Part shown: positions 1-6,936 of the stretch, one piece after another | Layout: each line of letters begins with the position of its first letter | How positions within the stretch are numbered: position 1 is the first letter of the stretch | Assembly: GCA_038253125.1 (NCBI GenBank) | Contig: JBBSHM010000045.1 | Location: 1-18,478 of the forward strand | Origin: JAUJNH01 sp038253125 | GTDB lineage: Bacteria > Actinomycetota > Acidimicrobiia > Acidimicrobiales > JAUJNH01 | DNA: 18,478 bases | Reading direction: 5' to 3' | Program-made: the position numbers and the translations under genes | Notes under the pieces: generated by a model | Seen by the model: the letters and a program-made list of their open reading frames with translations, nothing else | Database searches by the model: none | Told to the model about the DNA's origin: nothing

Positions 1-404
1 AAGCTGAACGGGTCAATCAGGACGAGCATCCCCGATGCTTCAGCCATGTCGTCGGGCCAGCCGGTGATCGTCGGTCCGTCGGGGGTGATGGTGACGTCCA
101 GGTGGAAGGGTTGCACCGGCCCGGTGCGGCCGGCCCACAGCGACACACCGGGCGAGCTCTCCACCTCACGTCGGCCGCCGACCACGGACTCGGCCGCGCA
201 CCCGAGGAGCGTGGCGGGGCAAAAGGCCCGGCGCACGAGCCTCGCCGCCTCGGGCACGAGGGACCGGTGGTGAGGTGTGACGAACAGCAGCACCAGGTCA
301 GGCGGCTCCCCCGCCCCCAGCCCGTCGCGCACCTGGGCCACCGCCTCGTGGACGGCCTGGACCAGCTCGGGGTTCTCCGACAGCCCAGCGGCGAAGGCTG
401 CCAT
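1..404 (-). CDS. FIST N-terminal domain protein (partial, C-terminus outside window)
   Basis: The first 134 codons are present and the gene runs off the left edge. The N-terminus (MAAFAAGLSENPELVQAVHE), followed by PDLVLLFVTPHH and LLGCAAESVVGGRREVE, is the usual pattern of FIST_N domains, which are predicted sensory input modules for small ligands. Family knowledge: FIST proteins normally have FIST_N then FIST_C and total about 380-400 residues, so roughly two thirds is missing here. The ATG at 404 is preferred because a TAGGTT hexamer ends 6 bases before it, a typical leaderless actinobacterial arrangement. An in-frame GTG at 410 is the alternative. No Shine-Dalgarno sequence is visible. 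The DksA-like gene lies upstream on the same strand, with its stop 86 bases before this start. Confidence 0.72.
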   Translation of the reverse strand, partial: MAAFAAGLSENPELVQAVHEAVAQVRDGLGAGEPPDLVLLFVTPHHRSLVPEAARLVRRAFCPATLLGCAAESVVGGRREVESSPGVSLWAGRTGPVQPFHLDVTITPDGPTITGWPDDMAEASGMLVLIDPFS

Positions 405-410
405 CTTCAC

Positions 411-416
411 AACCTA
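411..416 (-). promoter_or_regulatory. -10-like hexamer of the FIST gene
   Basis: TAGGTT on the minus strand (TANNNT form) ends 6 bases before the ATG, so transcription would begin at or next to the start codon. There is no convincing -35. Confidence 0.3.
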
Positions 417-490
417 CCCGGGCCCGCCCGGCCGCCCATCAGGCGGGCGACAACCCCGATGTGAGCTGTGGGCACGGCGATCGTCGCCGG

Positions 491-931
491 TCAAAGCGAC
501 TGGTCGATCGTCGAGTTGATGTCGGCCCGGAGCTGCACCACATCCAGCGGTGGCGGTCGACTCAACGTCTGGGCGAGCTCCTCGCGGGCGGAGGCGCAGC
601 GCACACACCTGCGGGTCGTCGGCAGAGCCGCCAGGCGGTCCTCACCTATGGGGCCGCCGCATCTCTCACAGCGGCCGTAGGTCCCCGAGGTGCTCCGCTC
701 TGCTGCCGCCTCCAGCTCGGCCAGCCGGACCTCGGCGTGGGCCAGCAGCGCGCCCACCCGGGCGCGCTCGTAGCCCACGCTCGAACCTTCGACGTCGTGC
801 TCGTCGTCCGGCGGGTTCGCCTCCTGCTCGACCAGGATCCCGGCCCGCTCGGCCCGCAGGTCCTCGACGAGGCGCTGCGCCTCGGTCCGCTCCGCGTTCA
901 GGGTCTCGCGCCGCGTGTTCGGGATGGCCAC
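491..931 (-). CDS. TraR/DksA-family C4 zinc finger protein
   Basis: The product is 146 residues. It has a long charged helical first half (about 8-80, rich in E, R, A and L, likely coiled coil) followed by a C4 zinc finger with cysteines at 88, 91, 109 and 112 (CERCGG ... CVRCAS). This is the DksA/TraR layout, and proteins of this family bind RNA polymerase through the secondary channel and alter initiation. The acidic coiled-coil tip typical of DksA is not clear, so the exact role is uncertain. The GTG at 931 is chosen because the family sequence begins there; a nearby ATG at 939 is out of frame. A CAGAAT hexamer (938-943) ends 6 bases before the GTG, which fits a leaderless start. The gene is divergent from the MFS transporter, with 73 bases between the starts. 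Confidence 0.8.
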   Translation of the reverse strand: MAIPNTRRETLNAERTEAQRLVEDLRAERAGILVEQEANPPDDEHDVEGSSVGYERARVGALLAHAEVRLAELEAAAERSTSGTYGRCERCGGPIGEDRLAALPTTRRCVRCASAREELAQTLSRPPPLDVVQLRADINSTIDQSL

Positions 932-995
932 ACCGCCATTCTGGCGGGGCTCCCGGGCCGGTCCGGGCCGGTAGCGTGCCCGCGTCGGACCTCTT

Positions 996-999
996 GGAG
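996..999 (+). promoter_or_regulatory. Shine-Dalgarno GGAG deciding the MFS start
   Basis: GGAG lies 5 bases before the GTG at 1005. It overlaps the competing GTG at 999, so it favours 1005. Confidence 0.5.
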
Positions 1000-1004
1000 T
1001 GCAC

Positions 1005-2600
1005 GTGAGCGAGCCAGAGACGACCCTCCGCCGCCGCTGGGCGGTCCTCGCCGTGCTGTGCCTGAGCGTGTTCCTGGCCGTGGTCGACAACACCATCGTC
1101 AACGTCGCCCTCCCCTCGATCAGCGAGCAGCTCGGAGCGTCCACCAGCCAGCTGCAGTGGATCGTCGACGGGTACTCGCTGGTTTTCGCCATGCTCCTGC
1201 TCGTCGGGGGCAGCCTCGGCGACCGCTACGGGCGCAAGGGGGCGCTGCAGCTCGGGATCGCCGCCTTTGCCGGGTTCTCCACCTTCGCCGGCCTGTCCGG
1301 CTCGACCCACGTGCTCATCCTGGCCCGATGCCTGATGGGCCTGGCCGCCGCCTTCATCTTCCCGGCGACGCTGGCGATCCTCACCAACACGTTCACCAAC
1401 GCCAAGGAGCGGGCGGCGGCGATCGGCATGTGGACCGGCGTGGTGGGTCTGGCCGTGGCTCTCGGGCCCCTGTCGGGCGGCCTGCTCCTGAAGCACTTCT
1501 GGTGGGGTTCGATCTTCTTCGTCAACCTGCCGATCGCCGCCATCGCCATCGGCCTCGGGGCGTGGATCCTGCCGACCAGCCGCGACCCGGCGGCGCCCCC
1601 GCTCGACCTCGGTGGGTTCGTGCTCTCCGGCATCGGGATCGGGCTTCTCGTGTACACCACGATCGAGGCGCCGGGAAGGGGCTGGCGGACGCCGCCGACC
1701 ATCGCCGGCTACCTGGTCGCCGTGGCCGTACTCGCCGGTTTCGGCCTTTGGGAGCGACGGTCGACCCAGCCGATGCTCGACATGGCGCTGTTCCGTGACA
1801 TCCGGTTCAGCGCCGCCAGCTTCTCCATCACCGTCTCGTTCTTCGGGCTGTTCGGCTTCGTGTTCCTCATCACCCAGTACTTCCAGCTCGTTCGTGGCTA
1901 CGACACGCTGTCGGCCGGCGTGCACACCCTCCCCTTCGCCATCGCCACCGGGATCACCGCGCCGTTGGCTCCCCTGCTCAGCGCCAGGATCGGCACCAAG
2001 ATCGTCGTGCCCGCAGGCCTGATCCTGATGGGCGGCGGATTCCTGGTGGCCACCCGGCTGGCACCGGACACGGCCTACTTCGGCCCGGTGGTGGTTTCGA
2101 TGCTGCTGATCGCCGCCGGCCTCGGTCTGGTCACCGCCCCTTCGACCAACGCCATCCTGGCCGTCCTGCCGCCCGAGAAGGCCGGCGTGGGATCGGCGGT
2201 CAACGACGTGACCCGTGAGCTGGGCGGCGCATTTGGGGTCGCGGTGGTGGGCGCCGCCTTTTCGTCGGTCTACGGACCCGCGCTCGCCGACCGGCTCCGT
2301 GGCCTGCCCCTCCCCCCAGCGGCGCTGGCCGCCGCCCAGGAGTCGGCCGCCGCCGCCCTCGGGGTGGCCCAGCAGGCCCCCGAGGGCGCTCGCGGCATCA
2401 TCATCGCGGCCGCCCGCACGTCCTTCGTCGACGGCATGACCCGTGGCGCCGGCGTGTGCGCCGGCGTAGCCCTGGCGGGCGCCGTCTTCGCCTTTCTCGT
2501 CCTCCCCCGCCGCCTCCCCGGCATCGACGACGCTGCCATCACCGAACCCAACATGAACTTGCCGGCCCCCGGACAACCCGCCCCCGAAGCGGTCGGATAG
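1005..2600 (+). CDS. DHA2-type (EmrB/QacA, 14-TM) MFS drug efflux transporter
   Basis: The product is 531 residues, the usual length for the 14-helix DHA2 family of proton-coupled exporters of drugs and other hydrophobic compounds at the inner membrane. The family motifs appear in order. VVDNTIVNVALP is in helix 1, and motif A GGSLGDRYGRKG is in the loop after helix 2. The antiporter-type motif C region GVVGLAVALGPLSGG is in helix 5, followed by FFVNLPIA in helix 6. Many hydrophobic segments follow, and the tail is short and proline-rich. The start at GTG 1005 has GGAG 5 bases upstream; GTG 999 is the longer alternative. The gene stands alone and is divergent from the DksA-like gene. The substrate cannot be told from the sequence. 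Confidence 0.9.
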   Translation: MSEPETTLRRRWAVLAVLCLSVFLAVVDNTIVNVALPSISEQLGASTSQLQWIVDGYSLVFAMLLLVGGSLGDRYGRKGALQLGIAAFAGFSTFAGLSGSTHVLILARCLMGLAAAFIFPATLAILTNTFTNAKERAAAIGMWTGVVGLAVALGPLSGGLLLKHFWWGSIFFVNLPIAAIAIGLGAWILPTSRDPAAPPLDLGGFVLSGIGIGLLVYTTIEAPGRGWRTPPTIAGYLVAVAVLAGFGLWERRSTQPMLDMALFRDIRFSAASFSITVSFFGLFGFVFLITQYFQLVRGYDTLSAGVHTLPFAIATGITAPLAPLLSARIGTKIVVPAGLILMGGGFLVATRLAPDTAYFGPVVVSMLLIAAGLGLVTAPSTNAILAVLPPEKAGVGSAVNDVTRELGGAFGVAVVGAAFSSVYGPALADRLRGLPLPPAALAAAQESAAAALGVAQQAPEGARGIIIAAARTSFVDGMTRGAGVCAGVALAGAVFAFLVLPRRLPGIDDAAITEPNMNLPAPGQPAPEAVG

Positions 2601-2624
2601 TCGGTGGCCCCGTGTAGAGCCCGC

Positions 2625-2673
2625 CAACTGGCGCGCCGGAACACCGCGGCCCGACCAGAGCAACTGGCACGCC
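2625..2673. repeat. Imperfect 13-bp direct repeat pair
   Basis: CAACTGGCGCGCC at 2625-2637 recurs as CAACTGGCACGCC at 2661-2673 (12 of 13 identical, 36-base period). It sits in the gap between the converging MFS gene and the AlbA_2-like remnant. No terminator with a T-tract is seen in this gap. Confidence 0.35.
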
Positions 2674-2725
2674 AACATCTCGGTGGACGTCGCCGCGATG
2701 TTCACCGCCGGGCGGACGTGGCGGA

Positions 2726-3332
2726 TCAGCCGGTGATGACGGCTTGGATTTCCTGGACGGGGATGGTGATGCTGGCGGAGGTGGCGAGGCGATCGGCAAT
2801 GGTGCTGACTCGCCCTTGGCGGACCAGCGGGCCGTCCACATCTGCACGACCTCAATCGTGGCCGGCCCTCGGTCGATGTACTGATGGCGCAGGTCGCCCT
2901 GAGGCCACGGGCCGCCCTGGTTCGGGTGATCCTTCGTCGCCGCCTGCCCGGTTGCGGAGGCGCCCGTCTTGGGGTCGCCCCAGTAGATGTCGTTGACGCT
3001 GCTCACATCGAAGTGGACCGTGTAGCCCAGGGATGGCACATCGACGGCCAAGGTTCTGGGGGCCGCCGATGGCCAGGTACAGGTCGAGCCCCGTGATCGC
3101 CCCGTCGGGCGGGCTGGTGGCCGGTTCAGCGATCTCGCGGGTGCCGATGCGGACGTAGAAGGCCGTCCTGGTCTCCAGCTGGGCGTTGTTCTCGACGAGC
3201 ACCTAGGCCTCAACCGGGAAGCTGCTCGGCGGCACGTGCACCCGGCACAGGTCGTGGCCAGAGACGGCGTGGAGCTTGGTGGTCACCTGGGTTCCGGTCG
3301 GTGTTGAGCCGGCCGAACAGCTCGAGCGTCTT
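2726..3332 (-). pseudogene. Decayed gene with an AlbA_2/Schlafen-like C-terminal motif
   Basis: Read on the minus strand, HDLCRVHVPPSSFPVEA is followed in frame by a TAG stop (3203-3205) and then at once by VLVENNAQLETRTAFYVRIG and TREIAEP. The pattern 'CRVxVxPS..PV ... FYVRxG..TREI' is what I associate with the end of Schlafen/AlbA_2 ATP-binding domains. At a run of five C (3058-3062) sense coding shifts frame, giving VDVPSLGYTVHFDVSSVNDI and IYWGDPKTG. Around 2803-2818 it shifts back, giving IADRLATSASITIPVQEI and a TGA at 2726-2728. So there is one stop and two compensating frame shifts. The N-terminal part of the domain is missing; an upstream piece (KTLELFGRLNTD, about 3295-3332) is in yet another frame. 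Assembly indels could explain the shifts but not easily the stop. The family call is from memory of motifs. Confidence 0.5.
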
Positions 3333-3419
3333 GCCCCTTCGGCGTTTAGGGACGGCCGGTGACCAGCAACCGGGTTCACAGTCCAGGCCAATAGGCGATG
3401 AGCCCGAGCCTGGTCTCCG

Positions 3420-3830
3420 TCAGATCCTGATGGCGGTGACCTTCCTTGGCGCCGCCGCACTCGCCATGTCCGTCGGGTCGCTGGTGAGCACGACGATCTC
3501 GTCCGCTGACGTGGTGCGGATGACCGCTCCCACGTGGGCGTCGGCCACGCTGAGGCCGGTCCGCACCACGATCCCGGCGGCGACGTTCGCGCCGCCGGCA
3601 TCCAGGGCGACGTCGCCGATCCGGAAGCGGTTGACGGCTGCTGCTGCCGGGTTCGACCGGTCCCAGCCAGCTTCAACCCTGACGGCGGTGGGCACCACCG
3701 CTGTCACCGGCGCCCCTCGCCGCCGACGGACGACCACACCGGCGAGATGGGCGATGACGATGCGGTGCTTGCGGTGACCCGGCTGGGTGAGCGCCTGCAC
3801 CGCCTCGTTGTCGAGAACGACCGTCCTCAT
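3420..3830 (-). CDS. PIN-domain toxin (VapC-like ribonuclease) of a toxin-antitoxin pair
   Basis: The product is 136 residues, the standard size for single-domain PIN toxins, which are Mg2+-dependent RNases. The expected acidic residues are present: D7 in the first strand (MRTVVLDNEA), E53 (RVEAGWDR), D97 (LSVADAHVGA) and D118 after VLTS. The spacing fits a PIN active site. The ATG at 3830 is chosen over longer alternatives because it overlaps the TGA of the upstream gene as ATGA, the classic sign of translational coupling in toxin-antitoxin operons. The gene lies just upstream of the AlbA_2-like remnant. The family is clear; the RNA target is unknown. Confidence 0.8.
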   Translation of the reverse strand: MRTVVLDNEAVQALTQPGHRKHRIVIAHLAGVVVRRRRGAPVTAVVPTAVRVEAGWDRSNPAAAAVNRFRIGDVALDAGGANVAAGIVVRTGLSVADAHVGAVIRTTSADEIVVLTSDPTDMASAAAPRKVTAIRI

Positions 3831-4240
3831 CCCGTGGCCGACAGCTGGGCCTCGGCCCACAGGAGCACGTCGTCGGCGTCGGCGTCGGGATGGCGCAGGA
3901 CAATGTCGGCCGCCGCCCGATCTACGAGGTCGTGCCGATCGGCCAGAGGTGATCCGTCTTGTGCCGCCAGTGCGAGCGCCACCTCGGTCAGTGACGGTCG
4001 GGCCGCCGGGTGCCGGTCGTGGTGCGCCTCGAGCGCAGCCAACATGACGAGGGTCTCCAGGGCCGAACGCAGGGCGGCGGCGGTGAGCGAGGTCGTGGAG
4101 GAGGCGACGCCGAGCTGTTCCACGGCCAGCGCGGCGGCATCACGCAGCGACGCCGGCAGCCGCATCGAGGTGTTGACCGTCGAGGCGTCCTCGGCATCGA
4201 GGAGGTCGTTGATCTGATCCAGCACGGCGAGGTCAACCAC
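3827..4240 (-). CDS. Antitoxin paired with the PIN toxin
   Basis: The product is 137 residues, and the TGA overlaps the toxin ATG by four bases. The stretch TSMRLPASLRDAAALAVEQL followed by a helix (SLTAAALRSALETLV) resembles a ribbon-helix-helix DNA-binding fold, and an acidic C-terminal half would embrace the toxin. The role is inferred from the toxin partner and this layout; I do not recognise a named antitoxin family. The GTG at 4240 is chosen because a TACGCT hexamer ends 7 bases before it and the protein-like sequence begins at VVDLAVLDQINDLL. A GTG at 4270 would add ten unconvincing residues (PRSWGTLC region). Confidence 0.68.
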   Translation of the reverse strand: MVDLAVLDQINDLLDAEDASTVNTSMRLPASLRDAAALAVEQLGVASSTTSLTAAALRSALETLVMLAALEAHHDRHPAARPSLTEVALALAAQDGSPLADRHDLVDRAAADIVLRHPDADADDVLLWAEAQLSATG

Positions 4241-4247
4241 GGCGCAG

Positions 4248-4253
4248 AGCGTA
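4248..4253 (-). promoter_or_regulatory. -10-like hexamer of the PIN toxin-antitoxin operon
   Basis: TACGCT on the minus strand ends 7 bases before the GTG at 4240, giving a likely leaderless transcript. Confidence 0.35.
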
Positions 4254-4297
4254 CCCCACGAGCGTGGCACAACGCTGTGGGGGCTTCCCTCCTTGGG

Positions 4298-4761
4298 TCA
4301 TCCCGACGTTTCGGGGTGGTTGTTCAGGGGCCGCATGACCGAGAACAAGGGCGCGTGGTCCTCTGCCGGCCCCGACGGCCAAGTGGCTGGCGCCCGGGCC
4401 GTGAGCCGTCGTCGCCGGCGGGGCTGTCGGGGACGTTGGGGGACGCCGGTCGGCAGGGCGGTCAGGCCGATGGCGGTGAGGGTGGTGGTGAGCTGGCGGG
4501 GGTGGGTGGTGAGCTCGACGGTGACCAGGCTGTGGGGGCCAGCCGGGCCGCTGTCGCCTTGGGCGGCTCGGCCGAGGCGAACCGCAGTCCGGTGGGTACC
4601 GTGCGCTCCTTCAACGGCGGGGTGAGCTCGGGGACCCGCAGCCGGCTGCCGTCCCACCGGGTGGGGACGGTGCCGGGCTCGACCGGGAACGCCGACGGGA
4701 AGGCGCCCGCTGGTGGCGGCCCGGCCCAGGATGACGCCGCCGCGGCATGATGCGTTAGCAT
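4298..4761 (-). pseudogene. Unrecognised frame-shifted reading frame
   Basis: This fills the roughly 500-base stretch between two toxin-antitoxin modules. From an ATG at 4761 one minus-strand frame gives proline-rich but protein-like sequence (RWDGSRLRVPELTPPLKERT, then FASAEPPKATAARLAP), with nearly every codon ending in G or C. At a run of five C (4534-4538 on the plus strand) the coding pattern moves to another frame, giving HSLVTVELTTHPRQLTTTL and AIGLTALP, and ends at a TGA at 4298-4300. Adding one C to the run would join the two parts into about 154 residues. I do not recognise the product. The first codons overlap the start region of the divergent vapB, so the true start is doubtful. 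It could be a decayed gene, an assembly error in a real gene, or chance open frames in GC-rich DNA. Confidence 0.3.
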
Positions 4762-4767
4762 CTGATG
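4756..4767 (+). promoter_or_regulatory. vapBC promoter -10 and overlapping palindrome
   Basis: TAGCAT (4756-4761) ends 7 bases before the GTG of vapB, fitting leaderless transcription. The overlapping CATCTGATG (4759-4767) is palindromic around one base and would suit binding by the antitoxin for autoregulation. A weak -35 (ATGACG, 4731-4736) lies 19 bases upstream. Almost the same sequence precedes the CcdA-like antitoxin at 10096. Confidence 0.45.
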
Positions 4768-4768
4768 T

Positions 4769-5029
4769 GTGCGCACCACGTTGAGCCTGGACGACGACGT
4801 GCTGCAGGCGGCCAGAGACCGTGCCCGCCGGGAGGGCCGCAGCATCGGCGACGTGATCTCAGAGCTTGCCCGCCAGGCCCTGACGGGTTCAAAGGTTGCT
4901 TTTGAGGCACTGTCCAGCGGTGAACCCCAAGGGTCCGGCGAGCTCCACGGGTTCCGGCCGTTGCCGTCGCGTGGTGACGTGGTTTCGAACTCCCTGATCG
5001 ACGAGCTGCGCGAGGACGACGCGGGGTGA
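4769..5029 (+). CDS. vapB: VapB-type antitoxin
   Basis: The product is 86 residues. The N-terminus MRTTLSLDDDVLQAARDRAR, then EGRSIGDVISELARQAL, is a ribbon-helix-helix DNA-binding domain of the VapB/CopG type. The remainder (about 45-86) is the less ordered toxin-binding part and ends with the acidic LIDELREDDAG. The GTG at 4769 is the first codon of the RHH strand and follows a TAGCAT -10. The stop overlaps the toxin start as GTGA. Known role: it neutralises the PIN toxin and represses the operon by binding its promoter. Confidence 0.88.
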   Translation: MRTTLSLDDDVLQAARDRARREGRSIGDVISELARQALTGSKVAFEALSSGEPQGSGELHGFRPLPSRGDVVSNSLIDELREDDAG

Positions 5030-5457
5030 CGAGGGCGCTGCTCGACATCAACGTCCTGTTGGCGTTGCTCGACAGCGATCATGCCGACCACCTCCTGGCC
5101 CGGGGGTGGTTGGACGACGAGATCAACGATGGTTGGGCATCGTGCGCCATCACCCAGAACGGAGTCGTGCGCATCATGAGCCAGGCCCGGTACCCGAGCC
5201 CGGTGGCGCCTGCCGTCGTTGCCGACCTGCTCGAGCAGGCCTGCGCCACGCCCCACCACGAGTTCTGGCCGTGCGAGATCAGCCTGCTCGACCCGGTCGT
5301 GGTCGACCGCCGCCGCCTGCACGGCCCGCGGCAGGTGACCGACGCGTACCTCTTGGCCCTGGCCGTCCACCGGGGCGGCCGGTTCGTGACCTTCGACCGC
5401 TCGGTGGTCGTCTCCGCCGTCCATGGCTCGGCGGCCGAGGCGCTGACGGTCCTCTGA
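5026..5457 (+). CDS. vapC: VapC-type PIN-domain ribonuclease toxin
   Basis: The product is 143 residues and starts with a GTG overlapping the vapB stop (GTGA). PIN motifs are D7 in MTRALLDINVLLALL, D106 in QVTDAYLLALAV and D124 in RFVTFDRS. The usual acidic residue of the second motif falls in AITQNGVVRI, where a T-Q-N-G form replaces the E. This variant is familiar in a VapC subgroup, so loss of activity should not be assumed. Known role: an endoribonuclease acting on tRNA or rRNA that slows growth when the antitoxin is degraded. It converges with the DUF2786 gene, with a strong hairpin downstream. Confidence 0.9.
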   Translation: MTRALLDINVLLALLDSDHADHLLARGWLDDEINDGWASCAITQNGVVRIMSQARYPSPVAPAVVADLLEQACATPHHEFWPCEISLLDPVVVDRRRLHGPRQVTDAYLLALAVHRGGRFVTFDRSVVVSAVHGSAAEALTVL

Positions 5458-5497
5458 CGGGCAGCGACTTCCCAGCCGCCGGGGGGCGGACCTGCGT

Positions 5498-5541
5498 GAG
5501 TGCCCACTTCTGGTCGCCAGCAGGACCAGATGTGGGCACTC
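5498..5541. terminator. Long hairpin between converging genes
   Basis: GAGTGCCCACTTCTGGTC (5498-5515) and GACCAGATGTGGGCACTC (5524-5541) form an 18-bp stem with one mismatch around an 8-base loop. It sits between the vapC stop (5457) and the stop of the opposing gene (5639), the right place for a two-way terminator. There is no T-tract. It could also be a dispersed repeat element. Confidence 0.55.
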
Positions 5542-5638
5542 TCGACGGGGTCAGCGGTTGCAGTCAGCTGCGAGGGAGCCGACGGCGGGATCGCTGCGTT
5601 TGACGACCGCTGGCCGATGCCGGACCCGTGATGGAGGC

Positions 5639-6811
5639 TCAGCCGGTGGCCCGCAGGCCGGGGCCGACGGCGAGGTCGGCCAGGTCGGCGGCGGCGTGGC
5701 CCGCCACCCAGCCCCGGGGATCGCTGATCCGGGTCGGACGATGGACGAGGCTGCCGCCGAACATCTTCTCGACCGCGTCCTCCACCGCGTCGTCACGAGC
5801 GGCGAGCACCGGAAGCAGGCGGCCGCCCTCGTCGGCGTCGGCGGCGGACACCTGATCGGCGGTGCAGGCCTCAAGTCGCTGGCCGATCCGCACGGCGTAG
5901 GCCGACAGGAACGAACTGCGGAACCCCCGCTGGCGGGCCCGCCGGTCCTCACGTCCGGCGGCCAGCATGGCCCGGTTGGCCTGGACCAGCAGCGACGTGA
6001 ACAGCAGCTCGACGGCCACCAGGTCGGCCTCGAACCCGAGGAGCGTGACGAGGGCCAGGTCGACCACGTGCACGGACCGGCAGCGGTTGGCTTGGCTCAC
6101 CGAGCCGACCAGCATCGCCTTGGCGTCGGCGTAGGGGTCCTCGATGGGAAGGCGGCGGCCGCCGGGGACCTCGGGCGCCGCCGCGGCGACGGCCAGGGCA
6201 CGGTCGATGGCGTGGCGGGCCATCAGCTCCTGGGCCTTGGCCGACAGCGACTCGGCCTCCTCGGCGAAGGTGGTGGACTCGGCCTTGGCCAGCAGCCCCC
6301 GCACCTTGGCCAGCACCTTGGCCTGCGCCTCGTCGACCACGCTGGCGCTCGGCAGCGCCGGGAGCGGCGGCAGCACCATCATCACGGCCAGCACCTCGAC
6401 GGTCACCTCGACGCCCTCCAAAGCGCCGCCCTCCAAAGCGCCGCCCTCCGATTCGCCTGGCGTGGTCAAGACCCTGGCGTGGCGGGCCGACAGGCGTCGA
6501 CGCACCAGGTTGGCCAACAACCGGGGCTCCCAGCCGGCCCCGGCCAGCTTGGCGAGGAGATCAGCCACGGCGGCGGCGGCGAAGCGGCCGGCGTCCGGCC
6601 TGGCCGTCAGATCGGATAGGACCGAACGGGCGAGCGCCACGTCGCCCTGAGCCATGGCGACCGCCGCCGTCCTGACCAGCAGGGCCGTCGACACCTCGTC
6701 GCCGATGTACCTGACCCCACCCGGCCCGGCAGGCGCCTGCGACCGCGCCGCCCGGCTGCGGTCGCGGCGACGGTGCTTGTCCTCCCGGCGCTGACGGTTG
6801 TTCTTGCCCAT
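5639..6811 (-). CDS. DUF2786 domain-containing protein
   Basis: The product is 390 residues. The N-terminus is very basic (MGKNNRQRREDKHRRRDRSR), suggesting nucleic-acid binding. The middle carries the DUF2786 signature KVRGLLAKAESTTFAEEAES followed by SAKAQELMARHAID (about residues 168-205). The C-terminal part contains SVHVVDLALVTLLGFEADL, AELLFTSLL-like and RSSFLSAYAVRIGQRL, as in other DUF2786 proteins of actinobacteria. The molecular function of the family is unknown. The ATG at 6811 has GAAGGG 7 bases upstream. A 15-base tandem repeat within the gene (6414-6443) encodes GALEG twice in a linker. The gene lies downstream of nrdJ on the same strand, with a probable terminator between them, so it is probably a separate transcript. 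Confidence 0.85.
   Translation of the reverse strand: MGKNNRQRREDKHRRRDRSRAARSQAPAGPGGVRYIGDEVSTALLVRTAAVAMAQGDVALARSVLSDLTARPDAGRFAAAAVADLLAKLAGAGWEPRLLANLVRRRLSARHARVLTTPGESEGGALEGGALEGVEVTVEVLAVMMVLPPLPALPSASVVDEAQAKVLAKVRGLLAKAESTTFAEEAESLSAKAQELMARHAIDRALAVAAAAPEVPGGRRLPIEDPYADAKAMLVGSVSQANRCRSVHVVDLALVTLLGFEADLVAVELLFTSLLVQANRAMLAAGREDRRARQRGFRSSFLSAYAVRIGQRLEACTADQVSAADADEGGRLLPVLAARDDAVEDAVEKMFGGSLVHRPTRISDPRGWVAGHAAADLADLAVGPGLRATG
6414..6455. repeat. 15-bp tandem repeat inside the DUF2786 gene
   Basis: CCCTCCAAAGCGCCG is repeated exactly (6414-6428, 6429-6443) and followed by a diverged third copy. The length is a multiple of three, so the frame is kept, giving GALEG repeats. Confidence 0.85.
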
Positions 6812-6900
6812 AGTGGTGCCCTTCTGTGACGGAAAGATGCAAACGAGGAAAACATGCGGGGCGCACCGCAGGACGGCCGCCGATCGGGGACCGGGAGAAG

Positions 6901-6926
6901 CGGCGGCTCAGCTGACAGAGCCGCTG
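6901..6926 (-). terminator. Stem-loop after nrdJ
   Basis: CGGCGGCTC and GAGCCGCTG pair as a 9-bp arm with one G-T wobble around AGCTGACA. It lies 11-36 bases past the nrdJ stop on the minus strand. A poor T-tract follows, so the call is tentative. Confidence 0.4.
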
Positions 6927-6936
6927 ATCAGGCTGC

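Noticed and set aside
2600..2726. Transposase or other gene piece between the MFS gene and the AlbA_2-like remnant
   Set aside because: Short stretches such as LLWSGRGVPARQL look protein-like, but I recognise no family and see no terminal repeats.
666..2855. A 729-codon open frame on the minus strand opposite the MFS gene
   Set aside because: It is a shadow frame in GC-rich DNA with low-complexity G/E/R/H sequence, and the plus strand carries clear MFS motifs.
4010..4750. A 246-codon plus-strand open frame between the first two toxin modules
   Set aside because: It crosses the antitoxin gene on the opposite strand, and its sequence is low-complexity G/R/E.
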